The notes under the pieces: generated by a model
Seen by the model: the letters and a program-made list of their open reading frames with translations, nothing else
What the model was told of the DNA's origin: nothing
The model's database searches: none
Shown here: one piece after another, positions 53,019-62,226 of the stretch
Layout of the letters: every line of letters begins with the position of its first letter
Position numbering within the stretch: position 1 is the first letter of the stretch
Made by a program: the position numbers and the translations under genes
From: Brevibacterium sp. UMB1308A
Lineage (GTDB): Bacteria; Actinomycetota; Actinomycetes; Actinomycetales; Brevibacteriaceae
DNA length: 64,000 nt
Assembly (NCBI RefSeq): GCF_030230605.1
Contig: NZ_JASPDO010000007.1
Location: 23,168 to 87,167 of the forward strand
Reading direction: 5' to 3'

Positions 53019-54433
53019 CCACTGTTCTTTTTATTCACGCTCATCCCGATGACGAATCGATCATGACGGGTGGCACCATGGCGGCACTGGCGGCCCGAGG
53101 TGCCTCCGTGGTGCTCGTGACCGCCACGCGAGGTGAGGGTGGGGAAGTGATCGGAGAAACTCACGCCCACTTGTTCGGCGATCGTCCCGGGCTGGCCGAA
53201 CACCGGGAGCGCGAACTGGCAGAAGCCACCTCGGCGCTGGGAGTTTCGGACTCGTACTTCTTAGGCGAGGAGCGGACTGTCGCTGGGACGCAACTGCCAC
53301 CTCGGCGGTTTGAGGACTCCGGGATGGAGTGGGGAGCTGACGGGCATGCTGTTGCGCCGGCGCACATGCCGCCGGAGGCACTGTGCAGTGCCACCGTTTC
53401 CGAGGTTGCAGATTACGTGGGTGCGGCCATCCGTCAGGTGCGCCCGGACTTGGTTGTGACGTATGGACCCGGTGGTGGGTATGGCCACCCGGATCACGTG
53501 CGTTGTTATGAGGCGACACAAGTTGCGTTGACGCGTTTAGGGGCGGGCGCGCCCCCTGTTGTGTACGCCGAGGTCCCTCCCGAAGTTTCTATTGACGCGT
53601 TTGACCCGCAGGCTCCTGGATTCGATTTGACCGGGTTTGGTGCGGCTACGACTGTTCCGTCGGTTCCGGCGGAGTACCCGGTTGCGGTGGCGCAGGATGT
53701 GTCGGAGTTTGTGGGGGCCAAAGCGATGGCGATGGCCGCGCACGCCACCCAGATCACGGTTGCCGGTGAGTTTTTTGCGTTGAGCAACGATGTGGGCCAG
53801 AAGATTCTGGATACGGAGTACTTCACTGCGCCGGGATATTCGGGTCCAGTGCTGGGGGACCTGTTGGAGTATGCGCAGGAACACCAGGCTGAGGTTCATG
53901 TGGAATCCGGGGCTACCGATGTGGCAGCCGCTCAGGGCACGACCGGTGGGGGAGTAGCTGGCGCGAGTGAGGACGCGAACGCGAGTGCGAACGGCGACTC
54001 TGGGAATAGGTCCGCCGGGCGGTGGGTCGCTGACACGATCCACACCGTGTTGGTGGCAGTGCTTGTGTGCCTTGTGGGAACTCTGCAACACCTCAACGCG
54101 AGCGCCATTAACCTCAGCGGCCAAGCGATCATTGTTCCGTGGGGCCTTGCGCTGGCTGTGGCTATGCTGATCGCTAGCACGTGGCACATCGCGGTATCCC
54201 ACCGTTCCACTCTTTTAGTGGTGGTTCACGGTGTGGTGATATCCATTGGCAGTTTCATTTTGGGGCAGCGCGGATTCTTACCCGGGCAGGATCTTCTAAT
54301 AACGAATTTCTATCGGTCCGTTGTGTGGCTCTTTGCGCCCATGGTGATTGCTGGGATTATGGCATTTACACTGCCGTCGTTAAAGACTCAACCACCGGTT
54401 GTGCGCAAGGAGAAAGATGAAACGGGTAGCTAA
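53015..54433 (+). CDS. mshB: MshB-type N-acetyl-glucosaminyl-inositol deacetylase fused to a C-terminal membrane domain
   Basis: 472 residues. Residues 1-300 form a PIG-L/MshB domain: HAHPDDE (His10, Asp13), TRGEGGEVIGETHAHLFGDRPGLAEHRERELAEA and GGGYGHPDHVRCYEAT (third Zn ligand). MshB removes the acetyl group in mycothiol synthesis. After a Gly/Ala/Asn-rich linker (about 305-335) come about 130 residues with four helices (TIHTVLVAVLVCLVGTL, PWGLALAVAMLIASTWHI, LLVVVHGVVISIGSFIL, VVWLFAPMVIAGIMAF). A short membrane protein of DUF6113 type often follows mshB in actinobacteria; here the two seem fused. Overlaps typA by four and the VanW gene by 17 bases. Confidence 0.87.
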   Translation: MTTVLFIHAHPDDESIMTGGTMAALAARGASVVLVTATRGEGGEVIGETHAHLFGDRPGLAEHRERELAEATSALGVSDSYFLGEERTVAGTQLPPRRFEDSGMEWGADGHAVAPAHMPPEALCSATVSEVADYVGAAIRQVRPDLVVTYGPGGGYGHPDHVRCYEATQVALTRLGAGAPPVVYAEVPPEVSIDAFDPQAPGFDLTGFGAATTVPSVPAEYPVAVAQDVSEFVGAKAMAMAAHATQITVAGEFFALSNDVGQKILDTEYFTAPGYSGPVLGDLLEYAQEHQAEVHVESGATDVAAAQGTTGGGVAGASEDANASANGDSGNRSAGRWVADTIHTVLVAVLVCLVGTLQHLNASAINLSGQAIIVPWGLALAVAMLIASTWHIAVSHRSTLLVVVHGVVISIGSFILGQRGFLPGQDLLITNFYRSVVWLFAPMVIAGIMAFTLPSLKTQPPVVRKEKDETGS

Positions 54434-56078
54434 GTTTGTAGGCATTGGAGTTTTTGGCCTCGCGCTCATCTACCTTGTTGTCGCCTTCTTGACTTCCAGG
54501 GCTGCACTCGCTGGAACCAGCATCGCCGGAGTTGACGTCGCAAACAAAACTGTTGACGAAATTCCGGGTGTGCTGGAAGAAGCCCTGAAAGACAAGGCCG
54601 ACGAAGACATTAAGATCAAAGTCGAATCCGGAAACGGAGACGCTAAAGTATCGCCCAAAGACGCTGGAGTAGGCATCGACTATGAAGCCAGCGCACAAAA
54701 GGTAGCAGGCTTCACTCTGAACCCCGTAACGCTGTACGAACGGTTCAACAGTCGCACTGACCAATCCCCAGAACTTAAGGTCGACGACTCACGGTTGACG
54801 ACCTCGGCGGCGGCAGTAGCCAAAAACCTCGAAAAGGACCCCAAAAGCGCAAAGCTGGCCTTTGAAAAGAAATCCGTGAAACTCACCCCGTCCAAAGACG
54901 GAACCCACGTGGACCCTGAAGCTGTGGGGCAAGGTATTCGCGACCAGTGGCTCATGGAAGACACTGTGACGGTCAAAGATGAAGTGCAGCGCCCCGATTT
55001 CACCACCGAAGACGCAGAAAAGGTCAAGCGTGAAGTCGCCGAACCTGCTCTGGAAGACGATGTCACGTTGAACGTCGAAGGGGATGTTGAAGCAGGCAAA
55101 GAGATCACCGTCACCCCTGAAGCGATCGTCAAGCACGGGTCGTTTAACAAGTCCGGCAAGCTCGTTTTTGACAAGCGGTTCAGGACCACAGTCATGAATG
55201 ACAACCCGGATGTGGGTGAAGCAGGGCGTGATGCATCATTTGAGTTTGTGGACGGCAAACCCAAGGTGATTCCGTCCCGTGACGGTGTGTCTGTGAACAA
55301 AGGCGAGCTCGCGGATGCGGTGCGTGACGCTATTGGTGCCGATGACCGCAGCGCGGCCATTACGTTAGGGGCGGAACCGGCGGACTTTTCGACCGAGGAC
55401 GCCGAAAAGCTCGACCTCTCTGACACCGTCTCTGACTTCTCAACACCGTACGCTTCAAGCCCCGGACGCGACACCAACCTGAAGGTGTCGACGCGAACAG
55501 TCTCAGGAACGGTACTCCAACCCGGCGAACAGTTCAGCCTCAACAAGACGCTGGGACCGCGAACCGCCTCGGCCGGATACAAACCAGCCGGCGTGATCTC
55601 TGGTGGGCAGATGAAACAGGACTACGGCGGGGGAGTCTCCCAGGTATCCACCACGCTGTTCAACGCCGCGTTCTTCGCCGGTTTTGACTTGGATGAGCAC
55701 AAGGCTCACTCGCGCTACATTTCCCGCTACCCAGAAGGGCGCGAAACCACGCTGGACTACCATTCGATTGACCTGAAGTTCACCAACAACACGGATAAGC
55801 CCGTGGTGTTGGACATGTACCTTGAGGGTGGCGAAGTTCACGCGCGAATTTTGGGTGTCAAGACGGTTGATGTCGAGGCGGATGCTTCGAGCCGGTTCGC
55901 ATACACGTCACCGTCGACCATCAAGGGTTCGGGAGGTTCGTGTACACCGCAGGCGCCGCGCCAGGGCTGGTCGATTAAGATCTTCCGCACCATCAAAGAA
56001 CACGGCAGTGGCAAGGTCATCAAGAAGGACGACTTTGTGACGGTGTACAACCCTGTTCACCGGGTGACGTGTTCTTAA
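54417..56078 (+). CDS. VanW-family cell-wall protein, copy 1
   Basis: 553 residues from ATG 54417 (AAGGAG five bases upstream). One N-terminal helix (VGIGVFGLALIYLVVAFL) anchors it outside. Two PG-binding-4/YoaR-like repeats follow (about 35-170 and 170-345), then the VanW domain with LQPGEQFSLNKTLGPRTASAGYKPA, QDYGGGVSQVSTTLFNAAFFAGF and SRYPEGRETTL. VanW-type proteins are found near wall genes but have no proven activity; a recently suggested L,D-transpeptidase-like accessory role is uncertain. Starts within the mshB 3' end. Confidence 0.85.
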   Translation: MKRVAKFVGIGVFGLALIYLVVAFLTSRAALAGTSIAGVDVANKTVDEIPGVLEEALKDKADEDIKIKVESGNGDAKVSPKDAGVGIDYEASAQKVAGFTLNPVTLYERFNSRTDQSPELKVDDSRLTTSAAAVAKNLEKDPKSAKLAFEKKSVKLTPSKDGTHVDPEAVGQGIRDQWLMEDTVTVKDEVQRPDFTTEDAEKVKREVAEPALEDDVTLNVEGDVEAGKEITVTPEAIVKHGSFNKSGKLVFDKRFRTTVMNDNPDVGEAGRDASFEFVDGKPKVIPSRDGVSVNKGELADAVRDAIGADDRSAAITLGAEPADFSTEDAEKLDLSDTVSDFSTPYASSPGRDTNLKVSTRTVSGTVLQPGEQFSLNKTLGPRTASAGYKPAGVISGGQMKQDYGGGVSQVSTTLFNAAFFAGFDLDEHKAHSRYISRYPEGRETTLDYHSIDLKFTNNTDKPVVLDMYLEGGEVHARILGVKTVDVEADASSRFAYTSPSTIKGSGGSCTPQAPRQGWSIKIFRTIKEHGSGKVIKKDDFVTVYNPVHRVTCS

Positions 56079-56121
56079 GAAGCTGATCTGTTTGTGGGTG
56101 CCTGACTGAGTAGTGCGTTCT

Positions 56122-56145
56122 GTAGCGCATGTTGTAACGCATGTT
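56122..56145. repeat. 12-base near-perfect tandem duplication
   Basis: GTAGCGCATGTT followed by GTAACGCATGTT (one mismatch), in the gap between the two VanW genes. Confidence 0.7.
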
Positions 56146-56268
56146 GCTGGCTTGGCACGTGAGTTCGGCGCCCTGGGGCGGTGCGCACCGTAGTGTTTAA
56201 TGTGGGACAAACACGGCCCGGCCGGCACAGGACCGGGGACATTGCAGGGGCAAGGTGGCGAAGCGTTC

Positions 56269-57945
56269 ATGGATAAGAAGCGTGTGTACAGGATCGGCAT
56301 TGTGTGTTGCCTCCTGGTTGTGGCGTATGTAGTTATCGCGTTCTTCTTGACGCGTCACGCGCTGGAAGGCACGCACGTTGCTTCTAGTGATGTAGGCGGG
56401 ATGAGCTACGACGAGGTTGTGCAGACAGTAGAGCAGAACGCCGGCGACGATTCGTTTATGGTGTTTGCGGACGGAGACTATGGTGATACGAGTGTCTCAG
56501 CTGAGGACTTGGGGATCACTGTTGATGCTCATGCCACTGCTCGGCAAGTCGCAGGCTTTACGCTCAATCCGGTGACGATCGTCAAGCGGATCAAGGCCAC
56601 ATACGACGAAGGCAATGTAGCTCTGATTAAGCGCATTGACGACGAGAAGTTAGCGCAAACGTCTGACCGCATAGCCCATGAGTTAAGTCGTGAGAAGAAG
56701 AACGCCACGGTCTATTTCAATTCCGAACGCGCTTTTTCATCTGATAATTCTGAAGATGGGTTGGAAGTGGATTCTGCCGAGGTGAAAAAAGCAATCCTGG
56801 AAGCTCACGCAGAAGGGTCGAGCACTCTCAGAGTGCCCACAAAAATGATCAACGCAGACGTTAGCGATGCGGAAGCGTCAGCGCGTGCCTACGAGATTGA
56901 TCAAGGCTTGGGCAAAAAAGACATCGTGCTCGATGCGGGAGGTGGGAAGACGCTCCGTATTCCTGTTGAGCTTGTTTATCGGTACGGCTATTTCAACGAC
57001 AAGCTGGAGTTGTGTTTTCGCGATGAAGAGTTCCGCAACGTAGTGATGGACGAAAATCCTGGCGTTGGTGAACACATTGTCAATGCGCGCTTCGAGTTTC
57101 CGGATGGAAAACCCACGGTGAAACCTGCGCAGGACGGTGTGAGTGTTGACTCCGACGAGCTTACGCGTGCGGTGCGGGAAGCGATTTCGTCGCCGGACAA
57201 CACAGCTTCCGTTGGAGTGGGCGATCAGAAGGCTCAGTTCAGTACCAAGGATGCTGAAGCGATGAGGTTCCCCGACGTGGTGTCGCAGTTTGCAACAGAC
57301 AACCCGCGAAACGGTGAGCGCACTGCACGGCTTGAGTATGTGGCAAAGAAGGTTTCAGGTACGGTTGTTAAGCCGGGTGAAACGTTCGACTTCAACGCGA
57401 AGGTGGGGCCCGAATGGGCGGAACCGGGGTACGAACCCTTCCCTGAACCAACGGTTCTGGGCGGCGTAGAGGATGACTCGCTAGGTGGCCCACACTCACA
57501 ACTTGCGACAACTCTTTTCAACGCTGCGCTAGAAGCAGGTCTTGAGATCCGCGAACAGCACGGAGGACCACAGCGTCCGTCCATGTACCCGGATGGACGC
57601 GATGTCATCGTTAACACGCGAACCAACTTTGTTTTCGCAAACACGACTGACAACCCCATCGTGATCGAGTCATTTGTGGATGACAGTAAGACGCACGTCA
57701 AAATCCACGGCACCAAACAGTTCGACGTGGAGCTATCCACGACGGACCGGTGGAACGTGACAGCGGGCCTTCCACCCAAGAAAGAATCCGGCAGTCGGTG
57801 CGTGGCCTATCCGTCGCTCGATGGCGGGTCAGTACTCACCTACAGAGTCATCAAGGACCGCACAAAAGATCAGCCAGCCGTGCGCGATACGTTCTATCGG
57901 GAGTACTCAGAACAACAAGGGCAAACCTGTTCTGGTAAGTCGTGA
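56269..57945 (+). CDS. VanW-family cell-wall protein, copy 2 (divergent)
   Basis: 558 residues from ATG 56269. Single N-terminal helix (GIVCCLLVVAYVVIAFFL), then the same repeat plan as copy 1 (KQVAGFTLNPVT-type segment conserved as RQVAGFTLNPVTIVK). In the VanW domain the usual GGGVxQxxTTLFNAA is changed to GGPHSQLATTLFNAALEAGLEI, and the SRYPxGR loop is PSMYPDGRDVIV. The loss of the third glycine may affect function. Ribosome binding site (AAGGTGG) is far, about 14 bases. Stop codon lies inside a tandem duplication. Confidence 0.83.
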   Translation: MDKKRVYRIGIVCCLLVVAYVVIAFFLTRHALEGTHVASSDVGGMSYDEVVQTVEQNAGDDSFMVFADGDYGDTSVSAEDLGITVDAHATARQVAGFTLNPVTIVKRIKATYDEGNVALIKRIDDEKLAQTSDRIAHELSREKKNATVYFNSERAFSSDNSEDGLEVDSAEVKKAILEAHAEGSSTLRVPTKMINADVSDAEASARAYEIDQGLGKKDIVLDAGGGKTLRIPVELVYRYGYFNDKLELCFRDEEFRNVVMDENPGVGEHIVNARFEFPDGKPTVKPAQDGVSVDSDELTRAVREAISSPDNTASVGVGDQKAQFSTKDAEAMRFPDVVSQFATDNPRNGERTARLEYVAKKVSGTVVKPGETFDFNAKVGPEWAEPGYEPFPEPTVLGGVEDDSLGGPHSQLATTLFNAALEAGLEIREQHGGPQRPSMYPDGRDVIVNTRTNFVFANTTDNPIVIESFVDDSKTHVKIHGTKQFDVELSTTDRWNVTAGLPPKKESGSRCVAYPSLDGGSVLTYRVIKDRTKDQPAVRDTFYREYSEQQGQTCSGKS

Positions 57946-57974
57946 CAGGGGTAGGTCCGTGACAGGGGCAGATC
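57941..57974. repeat. 17-base near-perfect tandem duplication across the VanW copy 2 stop codon
   Basis: CGTGACAGGGGTAGGTC (57941-57957) is followed by CGTGACAGGGGCAGATC (57958-57974), two mismatches. The TGA stop (57943-57945) is in the first copy. Confidence 0.85.
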
Positions 57975-57988
57975 ACTGACCCGCTACT

Positions 57989-59008
57989 TCACTCGCTCGC
58001 AGGCTGGGCCATCCACACGCGGTGGTGCTCGCCCATGCCACATGCGTGAGCAAAGTCGGAGCGCTCGCGGTCGGGAGCTTCGTACATCAGTGACCGGACA
58101 CCTCGGGCTTGGGCAAGCCGCGCAGCTGCCGTGACAAGCGCGCTACCAACCCCGGCGCGCCTGGAGTCTGGGTGAACGACCAGGTGAGAAAGAACGCCCC
58201 ACTTCATCGCGAACGCGATGCGCGCCGCGCCCACCATGGTCCGTGTGCCGTCCGGGCCAGTCGAAATGGCCGAAAGGATGCGGTATTGGGGTGCGCTTGC
58301 AATCAGGTGGTTGTATTCGTCGCGCGCCGATTCTTCGATACCCCACACCGCGTAGTGCAGGGGAGCGGGAGCGTCTGATTCGACAATTTCGCCATCTGGT
58401 TCACGCAACTGAGCGAGTTCTGCGGTGGGCGCGGTAAACGTGATCACAGGATCTGACGGGACGAAACCCTCGCCGCGCAAAAGTGGGGCAACCTGCTGGC
58501 TTGCGGGGCTGAGCTCATTGGAGTGGGCCTGGGTGTGAATGAGGATGTGTGGCGTGCTGCCTCGTTCTTTGAGCCAGTCGATGGAGAGGGAAAGTGCCTC
58601 CTGGGTGGGCATGCCGGGGTCGTTGACGGGGAGGGCGCTGTTGGCGGCCGCCGAGGTGGCAGGTGCTGACCGCAGAAGCCACCCTGAGAGCACTTTGGGA
58701 TCCTCTCCGCGTAGTTCGGACGCGAGGTTGTCGGCATGTAGCCACGCGATTTCGTGGGGCGACCATGTTGCGGCGGCGACTTTGCGTAGGTCTTCAGCGC
58801 TCACGATTTCGTGGAGTTTTCCTGGGCGGGTGGGAGCCGGCGGGATCTCGTGCCCAGTTTCGATGGCATCCTGTGGAACGTCAACGGGGCCGCGCTTGGT
58901 AGAGATGCGGAGGTGTGTTGGTGAGACTTCGAGGACCTCACCAAGAGCGTCGGTCAAAGAGCCGTTGTCTGTGTATCTCACAACAACCCGCGTGCCGGGT
59001 GAAAACAT
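57989..59008 (-). CDS. GNAT acetyltransferase with N-terminal SH3-like domain
   Basis: 339 residues from ATG 59008 (AAGGG six bases upstream). N-terminal 60 residues (FSPGTRVVVRYTDNG... GPVDVPQDAI) form a small beta barrel-like domain; the rest ends in a clear GNAT core (HLVVHPDSRRAGVGSALVTAAARLAQARGVRSLMYEAP) with the acetyl-CoA loop RRAGVG. Homologues of this composite protein often lie next to ferredoxin and dapC in actinobacteria. Substrate unknown. Divergent from fdxA. Confidence 0.83.
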   Translation of the reverse strand: MFSPGTRVVVRYTDNGSLTDALGEVLEVSPTHLRISTKRGPVDVPQDAIETGHEIPPAPTRPGKLHEIVSAEDLRKVAAATWSPHEIAWLHADNLASELRGEDPKVLSGWLLRSAPATSAAANSALPVNDPGMPTQEALSLSIDWLKERGSTPHILIHTQAHSNELSPASQQVAPLLRGEGFVPSDPVITFTAPTAELAQLREPDGEIVESDAPAPLHYAVWGIEESARDEYNHLIASAPQYRILSAISTGPDGTRTMVGAARIAFAMKWGVLSHLVVHPDSRRAGVGSALVTAAARLAQARGVRSLMYEAPDRERSDFAHACGMGEHHRVWMAQPASE

Positions 59009-59084
59009 GGAGGCCCTTTCAAGTGTGGAAAAGTAGGTGCGTAGGAGTAACCTTATTAAGTATCCATACAACCAGGAGGTATCC

Positions 59085-59402
59085 GTGACGTACATAATCG
59101 CGCAGCCGTGTGTCGATCTCAAGGACAAGGCATGCGTCGATGAGTGCCCCGTGGACTGTATTTACGAAGGTGAACGCTCACTCTACATTCACCCTGACGA
59201 ATGTGTGGACTGCGGTGCGTGTGAACCCGTGTGTCCGGTAGAAGCCATTTACTACGAAGACGACGTTCCTGAACAGTGGGCCGAATACTACAAGGCCAAT
59301 GTGGAGTTCTTTGACGAACTCGGATCTCCCGGTGGAGCAGCTGGTGTTGGTAACACCGGAACTGACCACCCTATTATCGCGGCCCTCCCACCACAGCAGT
59401 AG
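59085..59402 (+). CDS. fdxA: 7Fe ferredoxin FdxA
   Basis: 105 residues from GTG 59085 with AGGAGGT upstream. The eight cysteines fall at 9, 17, 21, 25, 40, 43, 46 and 50. By alignment with Azotobacter FdI, 9/17/50 hold a 3Fe-4S and 21/40/43/46 a 4Fe-4S cluster, leaving 25 free. Electron carrier; its partner is unknown. The dapC ATG follows one base after the stop. Confidence 0.93.
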   Translation: MTYIIAQPCVDLKDKACVDECPVDCIYEGERSLYIHPDECVDCGACEPVCPVEAIYYEDDVPEQWAEYYKANVEFFDELGSPGGAAGVGNTGTDHPIIAALPPQQ

Positions 59403-59403
59403 C

Positions 59404-60510
59404 ATGGACTTCGCTCAGTACGGTCGTCACCTCGAAGCTTATCCGTGGGACAAACTCGCGCCTCTTAAAGCACGCGCGGAAGAACGTGGCCTGTGTGACT
59501 TGTCTATTGGAACGCCCGTTGACCCCACACCGCAGGTTGTTCAAGATGCCCTTGCGGCAGGCGCTGATTCGCACGGGTATCCAACAACAGCTGGAACTCC
59601 ACAGTTGCGTGAAGCAATCGCGGACTGGTACTCCCGATCACGGCGCGTGGACGTTGCCCCTGGTGCGATTTTGCCAACTGTTGGATCAAAAGAGTTGGTG
59701 GCGTGGTTGCCCACACTTTTGGGCTTGAAAGAGCTGGGGCTGGGCGTAGCCGGACCGGCACTTGCGTATCCCACATACCGCATGGGTGCCACGATCGCGG
59801 GCGTGAATTTCCGTGTTCTAGATGCGCATGACGTCGCTGAAGGCGCTTCGCTTGACGGTGTTGGTTTGCTCTGGATTAACTCACCTGCCAACCCCACTGG
59901 TCGTGTGCTGGACGAAGCGACGCTTCGGAAGGTTGTCGAGGCTACCCGGAAAGCTGGCGTTGTTGTTGCCAGCGACGAATGTTACGCGTTGCTGAATTGG
60001 GAGGCAGAGGCGCCGTCGATCCTTGATCCTGCTGGCGCGGGGGAGGACCACACGGGATTGCTCAGTGTGTATTCGCTGTCGAAGCAGTCGAACTTGGCTG
60101 GTTACCGGGCTGCGTTCGTCGCTGGGGACCAGAGTTTGATTGCGGATCTGACTAACACGCGTAAGCACGCTGGAATGATTGTTCCGGGGCCAGTACAGAC
60201 AGCGATGATTGCTGCCTTGGGGGACTCTGGGCATGTTGATGCGCAGAAGGAAATGTACCGTGCTCGACGCGACGTGTTGAAACCGGCGTTGGAAGCCTGG
60301 GGGATGACGATTGATCATTCTGAGGCGGGGCTGTATTTGTGGTGTACCCGGGGCGAGGACTGTTGGGAGACGCTTTCAGGTCTTGCTGAGTTGGGTATTT
60401 TGGCTGGGCCGGGAATTATTTACGGTGAGGCGGGTGCTCAGTACGTGCGTGTGGCTCTCACCGGGTCAGATGACACGATTCGAACAGCGGCTCGGCGCTT
60501 GAGTAGTTGA
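59404..60510 (+). CDS. dapC: Succinyldiaminopimelate aminotransferase DapC
   Basis: 368 residues from ATG 59404. PLP fold type I, with Lys in YSLSKQSNLAGYRAAF (Schiff base), SPANPTGRV, SDECYALLNWE and late YVRVAL. Actinobacterial DapC (ferredoxin-linked arrangement) transfers an amino group in the succinylase branch of lysine and diaminopimelate synthesis. Gene follows fdxA directly, the usual actinobacterial order. Confidence 0.92.
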   Translation: MDFAQYGRHLEAYPWDKLAPLKARAEERGLCDLSIGTPVDPTPQVVQDALAAGADSHGYPTTAGTPQLREAIADWYSRSRRVDVAPGAILPTVGSKELVAWLPTLLGLKELGLGVAGPALAYPTYRMGATIAGVNFRVLDAHDVAEGASLDGVGLLWINSPANPTGRVLDEATLRKVVEATRKAGVVVASDECYALLNWEAEAPSILDPAGAGEDHTGLLSVYSLSKQSNLAGYRAAFVAGDQSLIADLTNTRKHAGMIVPGPVQTAMIAALGDSGHVDAQKEMYRARRDVLKPALEAWGMTIDHSEAGLYLWCTRGEDCWETLSGLAELGILAGPGIIYGEAGAQYVRVALTGSDDTIRTAARRLSS

Positions 60511-60527
60511 GGCGGGCGGATGCCCGC

Positions 60528-60571
60528 GTGACGCCTTTGTGATGTCCTGGTGATGCCCTTGTGTTGCCCCC
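60528..60571. repeat. Degenerate 11-base tandem array (4 units)
   Basis: GTGACGCCTTT, GTGATGTCCTG, GTGATGCCCTT, GTGTTGCCCCC run head to tail from 60528 to 60571, between dapC and gltA. The period equals about one helical turn, so it could hold aligned binding sites, or just be slippage debris. Confidence 0.6.
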
Positions 60572-60611
60572 GTTGCGTGCGTAGCTAACCTCCAATGAAA
60601 AATGGTGCGAC

Positions 60612-60641
60612 TTAGTGCAGAGTCACAAAAAGGGGTAGCCT
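60612..60641 (+). promoter_or_regulatory. Possible gltA promoter
   Basis: TTAGTG (60612-60617) and TAGCCT (60636-60641) are separated by 18 bases and lie about 36 bases upstream of the gltA start. Both match the consensus weakly. Confidence 0.35.
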
Positions 60642-60677
60642 GTGAATGCAATGATGTGAACCCTTTAAGGAGACATA

Positions 60678-61967
60678 ATGGTGGCAGACGGCAAAATGCT
60701 TGTCGGTGAGAAGGAGCTTGAACTCGACCGCGTACGTGCGACAGAGGGCACGGAAGGTTTGCGGATTGGCTCGCTTCTCAAAGAGACCGGAACTGTCACG
60801 TACGACCCAGGTTTCACATCAACTGCGGCGTCATCGTCCAAGATCACTTTTATTGACGGCGAGAAGGGGATTCTGCGTTACCGCGGGTACCCCATTGAGG
60901 AGCTTGCTGAGAAGTCGAGTTTCATTGAGGTTTCATATCTGCTGATTTATGGTGAGCTTCCTACCGCTCAGCAGCTTGAAGAATTTACGGCGAAGTACTC
61001 CAGTCACATGATTGTGAATGACAACATGCGTGAGTTCTTCCGGGCGTTCCCGTATGACGCGCACCCAATGTCCATGGTGTCTGGTGCGATTTCTGCCATG
61101 TCGACTTTTTACCAGGGCAGCTTGGACGTTTTCGACGAGGAGCAGGTTGAACTCTCCATGCTCCGTCTGATGGCGAAGATGCCTACGATCACCGCTCTTG
61201 CTTCACGTCGTCGTTCGGGTGTACCTGTGGTGCACCCGTCGGATCACCTCTCACCGATGGAGAATTTCGCGCGTGTTCACTTCGCGTTGCCTACGCAGGG
61301 TGACTTTGAGCCAGACCCGCTGTTGGTCAAAGCGCTCGACATCTTGTTCATTCTGCACGCCGACCACGAACAGAACTGTTCCACTTCGACGGTGCGTCTG
61401 GTGGGGTCGTCGCAGGCGAATATTTATCAGTCGGTTTCTGCTGGTGTGAGCGCGCTGTCTGGTCCGCTTCACGGTGGTGCTAACTCTGCGGTGCTGGAGA
61501 TGCTCCAGGAGATCGCTGAGTCTGATGACGGTGCTGAGAAGTACATGGAGCGGGTGAAGAACAAGGAACAGGGTGTGCGCCTGATGGGCTTTGGTCACCG
61601 CGTGTACAAGAACTACGACCCACGTGCGGCCATTATTAAGAACGTTGCGCACGACATTTTGGAGAAACTGGGTGGCAACGATGAGCTTCTTGATTTGGCG
61701 ATGAAGCTTGAAGAGATCGCGCTTAAGGACGATTATTTCGTGTCGCGTAGCCTGTACCCGAATGTCGACTTCTACACCGGCCTCATTTACAAGGCGATGG
61801 GCTTCCGCACCGACATGTTCACGGTTTTGTTCGCTGCTGGTCGTCTGCCTGGTTGGATTGCGCAGTGGCACGAAATGATGAAGGACCCTGAGACCAAGAT
61901 CGGTCGTCCACGTCAGGTATACACTGGCGAGCCTCAGCGCTCCTACGTGCCGGTTGAGGAGCGCTAA
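60678..61967 (+). CDS. gltA: Citrate synthase
   Basis: 429 residues, type II citrate synthase. GPLHGGANSAVLEML, GFGHRVYKNYDPRA and HADHEQNCSTSTVRLVGSS carry catalytic His and Asp; ending QVYTGEPQRSYVPVEER is typical. Condenses acetyl-CoA and oxaloacetate. AAGGAG upstream of the ATG. Only a weak hairpin is seen after it. Confidence 0.95.
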   Translation: MVADGKMLVGEKELELDRVRATEGTEGLRIGSLLKETGTVTYDPGFTSTAASSSKITFIDGEKGILRYRGYPIEELAEKSSFIEVSYLLIYGELPTAQQLEEFTAKYSSHMIVNDNMREFFRAFPYDAHPMSMVSGAISAMSTFYQGSLDVFDEEQVELSMLRLMAKMPTITALASRRRSGVPVVHPSDHLSPMENFARVHFALPTQGDFEPDPLLVKALDILFILHADHEQNCSTSTVRLVGSSQANIYQSVSAGVSALSGPLHGGANSAVLEMLQEIAESDDGAEKYMERVKNKEQGVRLMGFGHRVYKNYDPRAAIIKNVAHDILEKLGGNDELLDLAMKLEEIALKDDYFVSRSLYPNVDFYTGLIYKAMGFRTDMFTVLFAAGRLPGWIAQWHEMMKDPETKIGRPRQVYTGEPQRSYVPVEER

Positions 61968-62226
61968 AACTTCGGTTGCTTTCTTGGCGGCGGCCACGTT
62001 TGCGAGTTGCCGTGGTTTTGAATAGCTCCCATATATGAGTTGTTCCAGTAGTTGGGGCTTCTGAGTTACTCTCTATTGGCTGGACTGATGAAAGTCGGTT
62101 GTCAGCTGGTGGGGAGTAGTTCGTTTTGGCTGGGTTTAGGCCGCCCTGGTCAGAACGCGCTCCGTAAGCCTTGCCCTCGTCCATAACTCAGCTTCCCAGC
62201 CCTCGCCTTGCTCAGAATGGTGGCGG

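Noticed and set aside
54680..55582. A 300-codon antisense frame inside the first VanW gene
   Set aside because: Ser/Thr-rich mirror of an acidic/Lys-rich coding strand; no start signal.
61968..62226. Possible terminator or small gene after gltA
   Set aside because: Only a weak CCACG/CGTGG pairing followed by TTTTG; too weak to call, and no coding signal.
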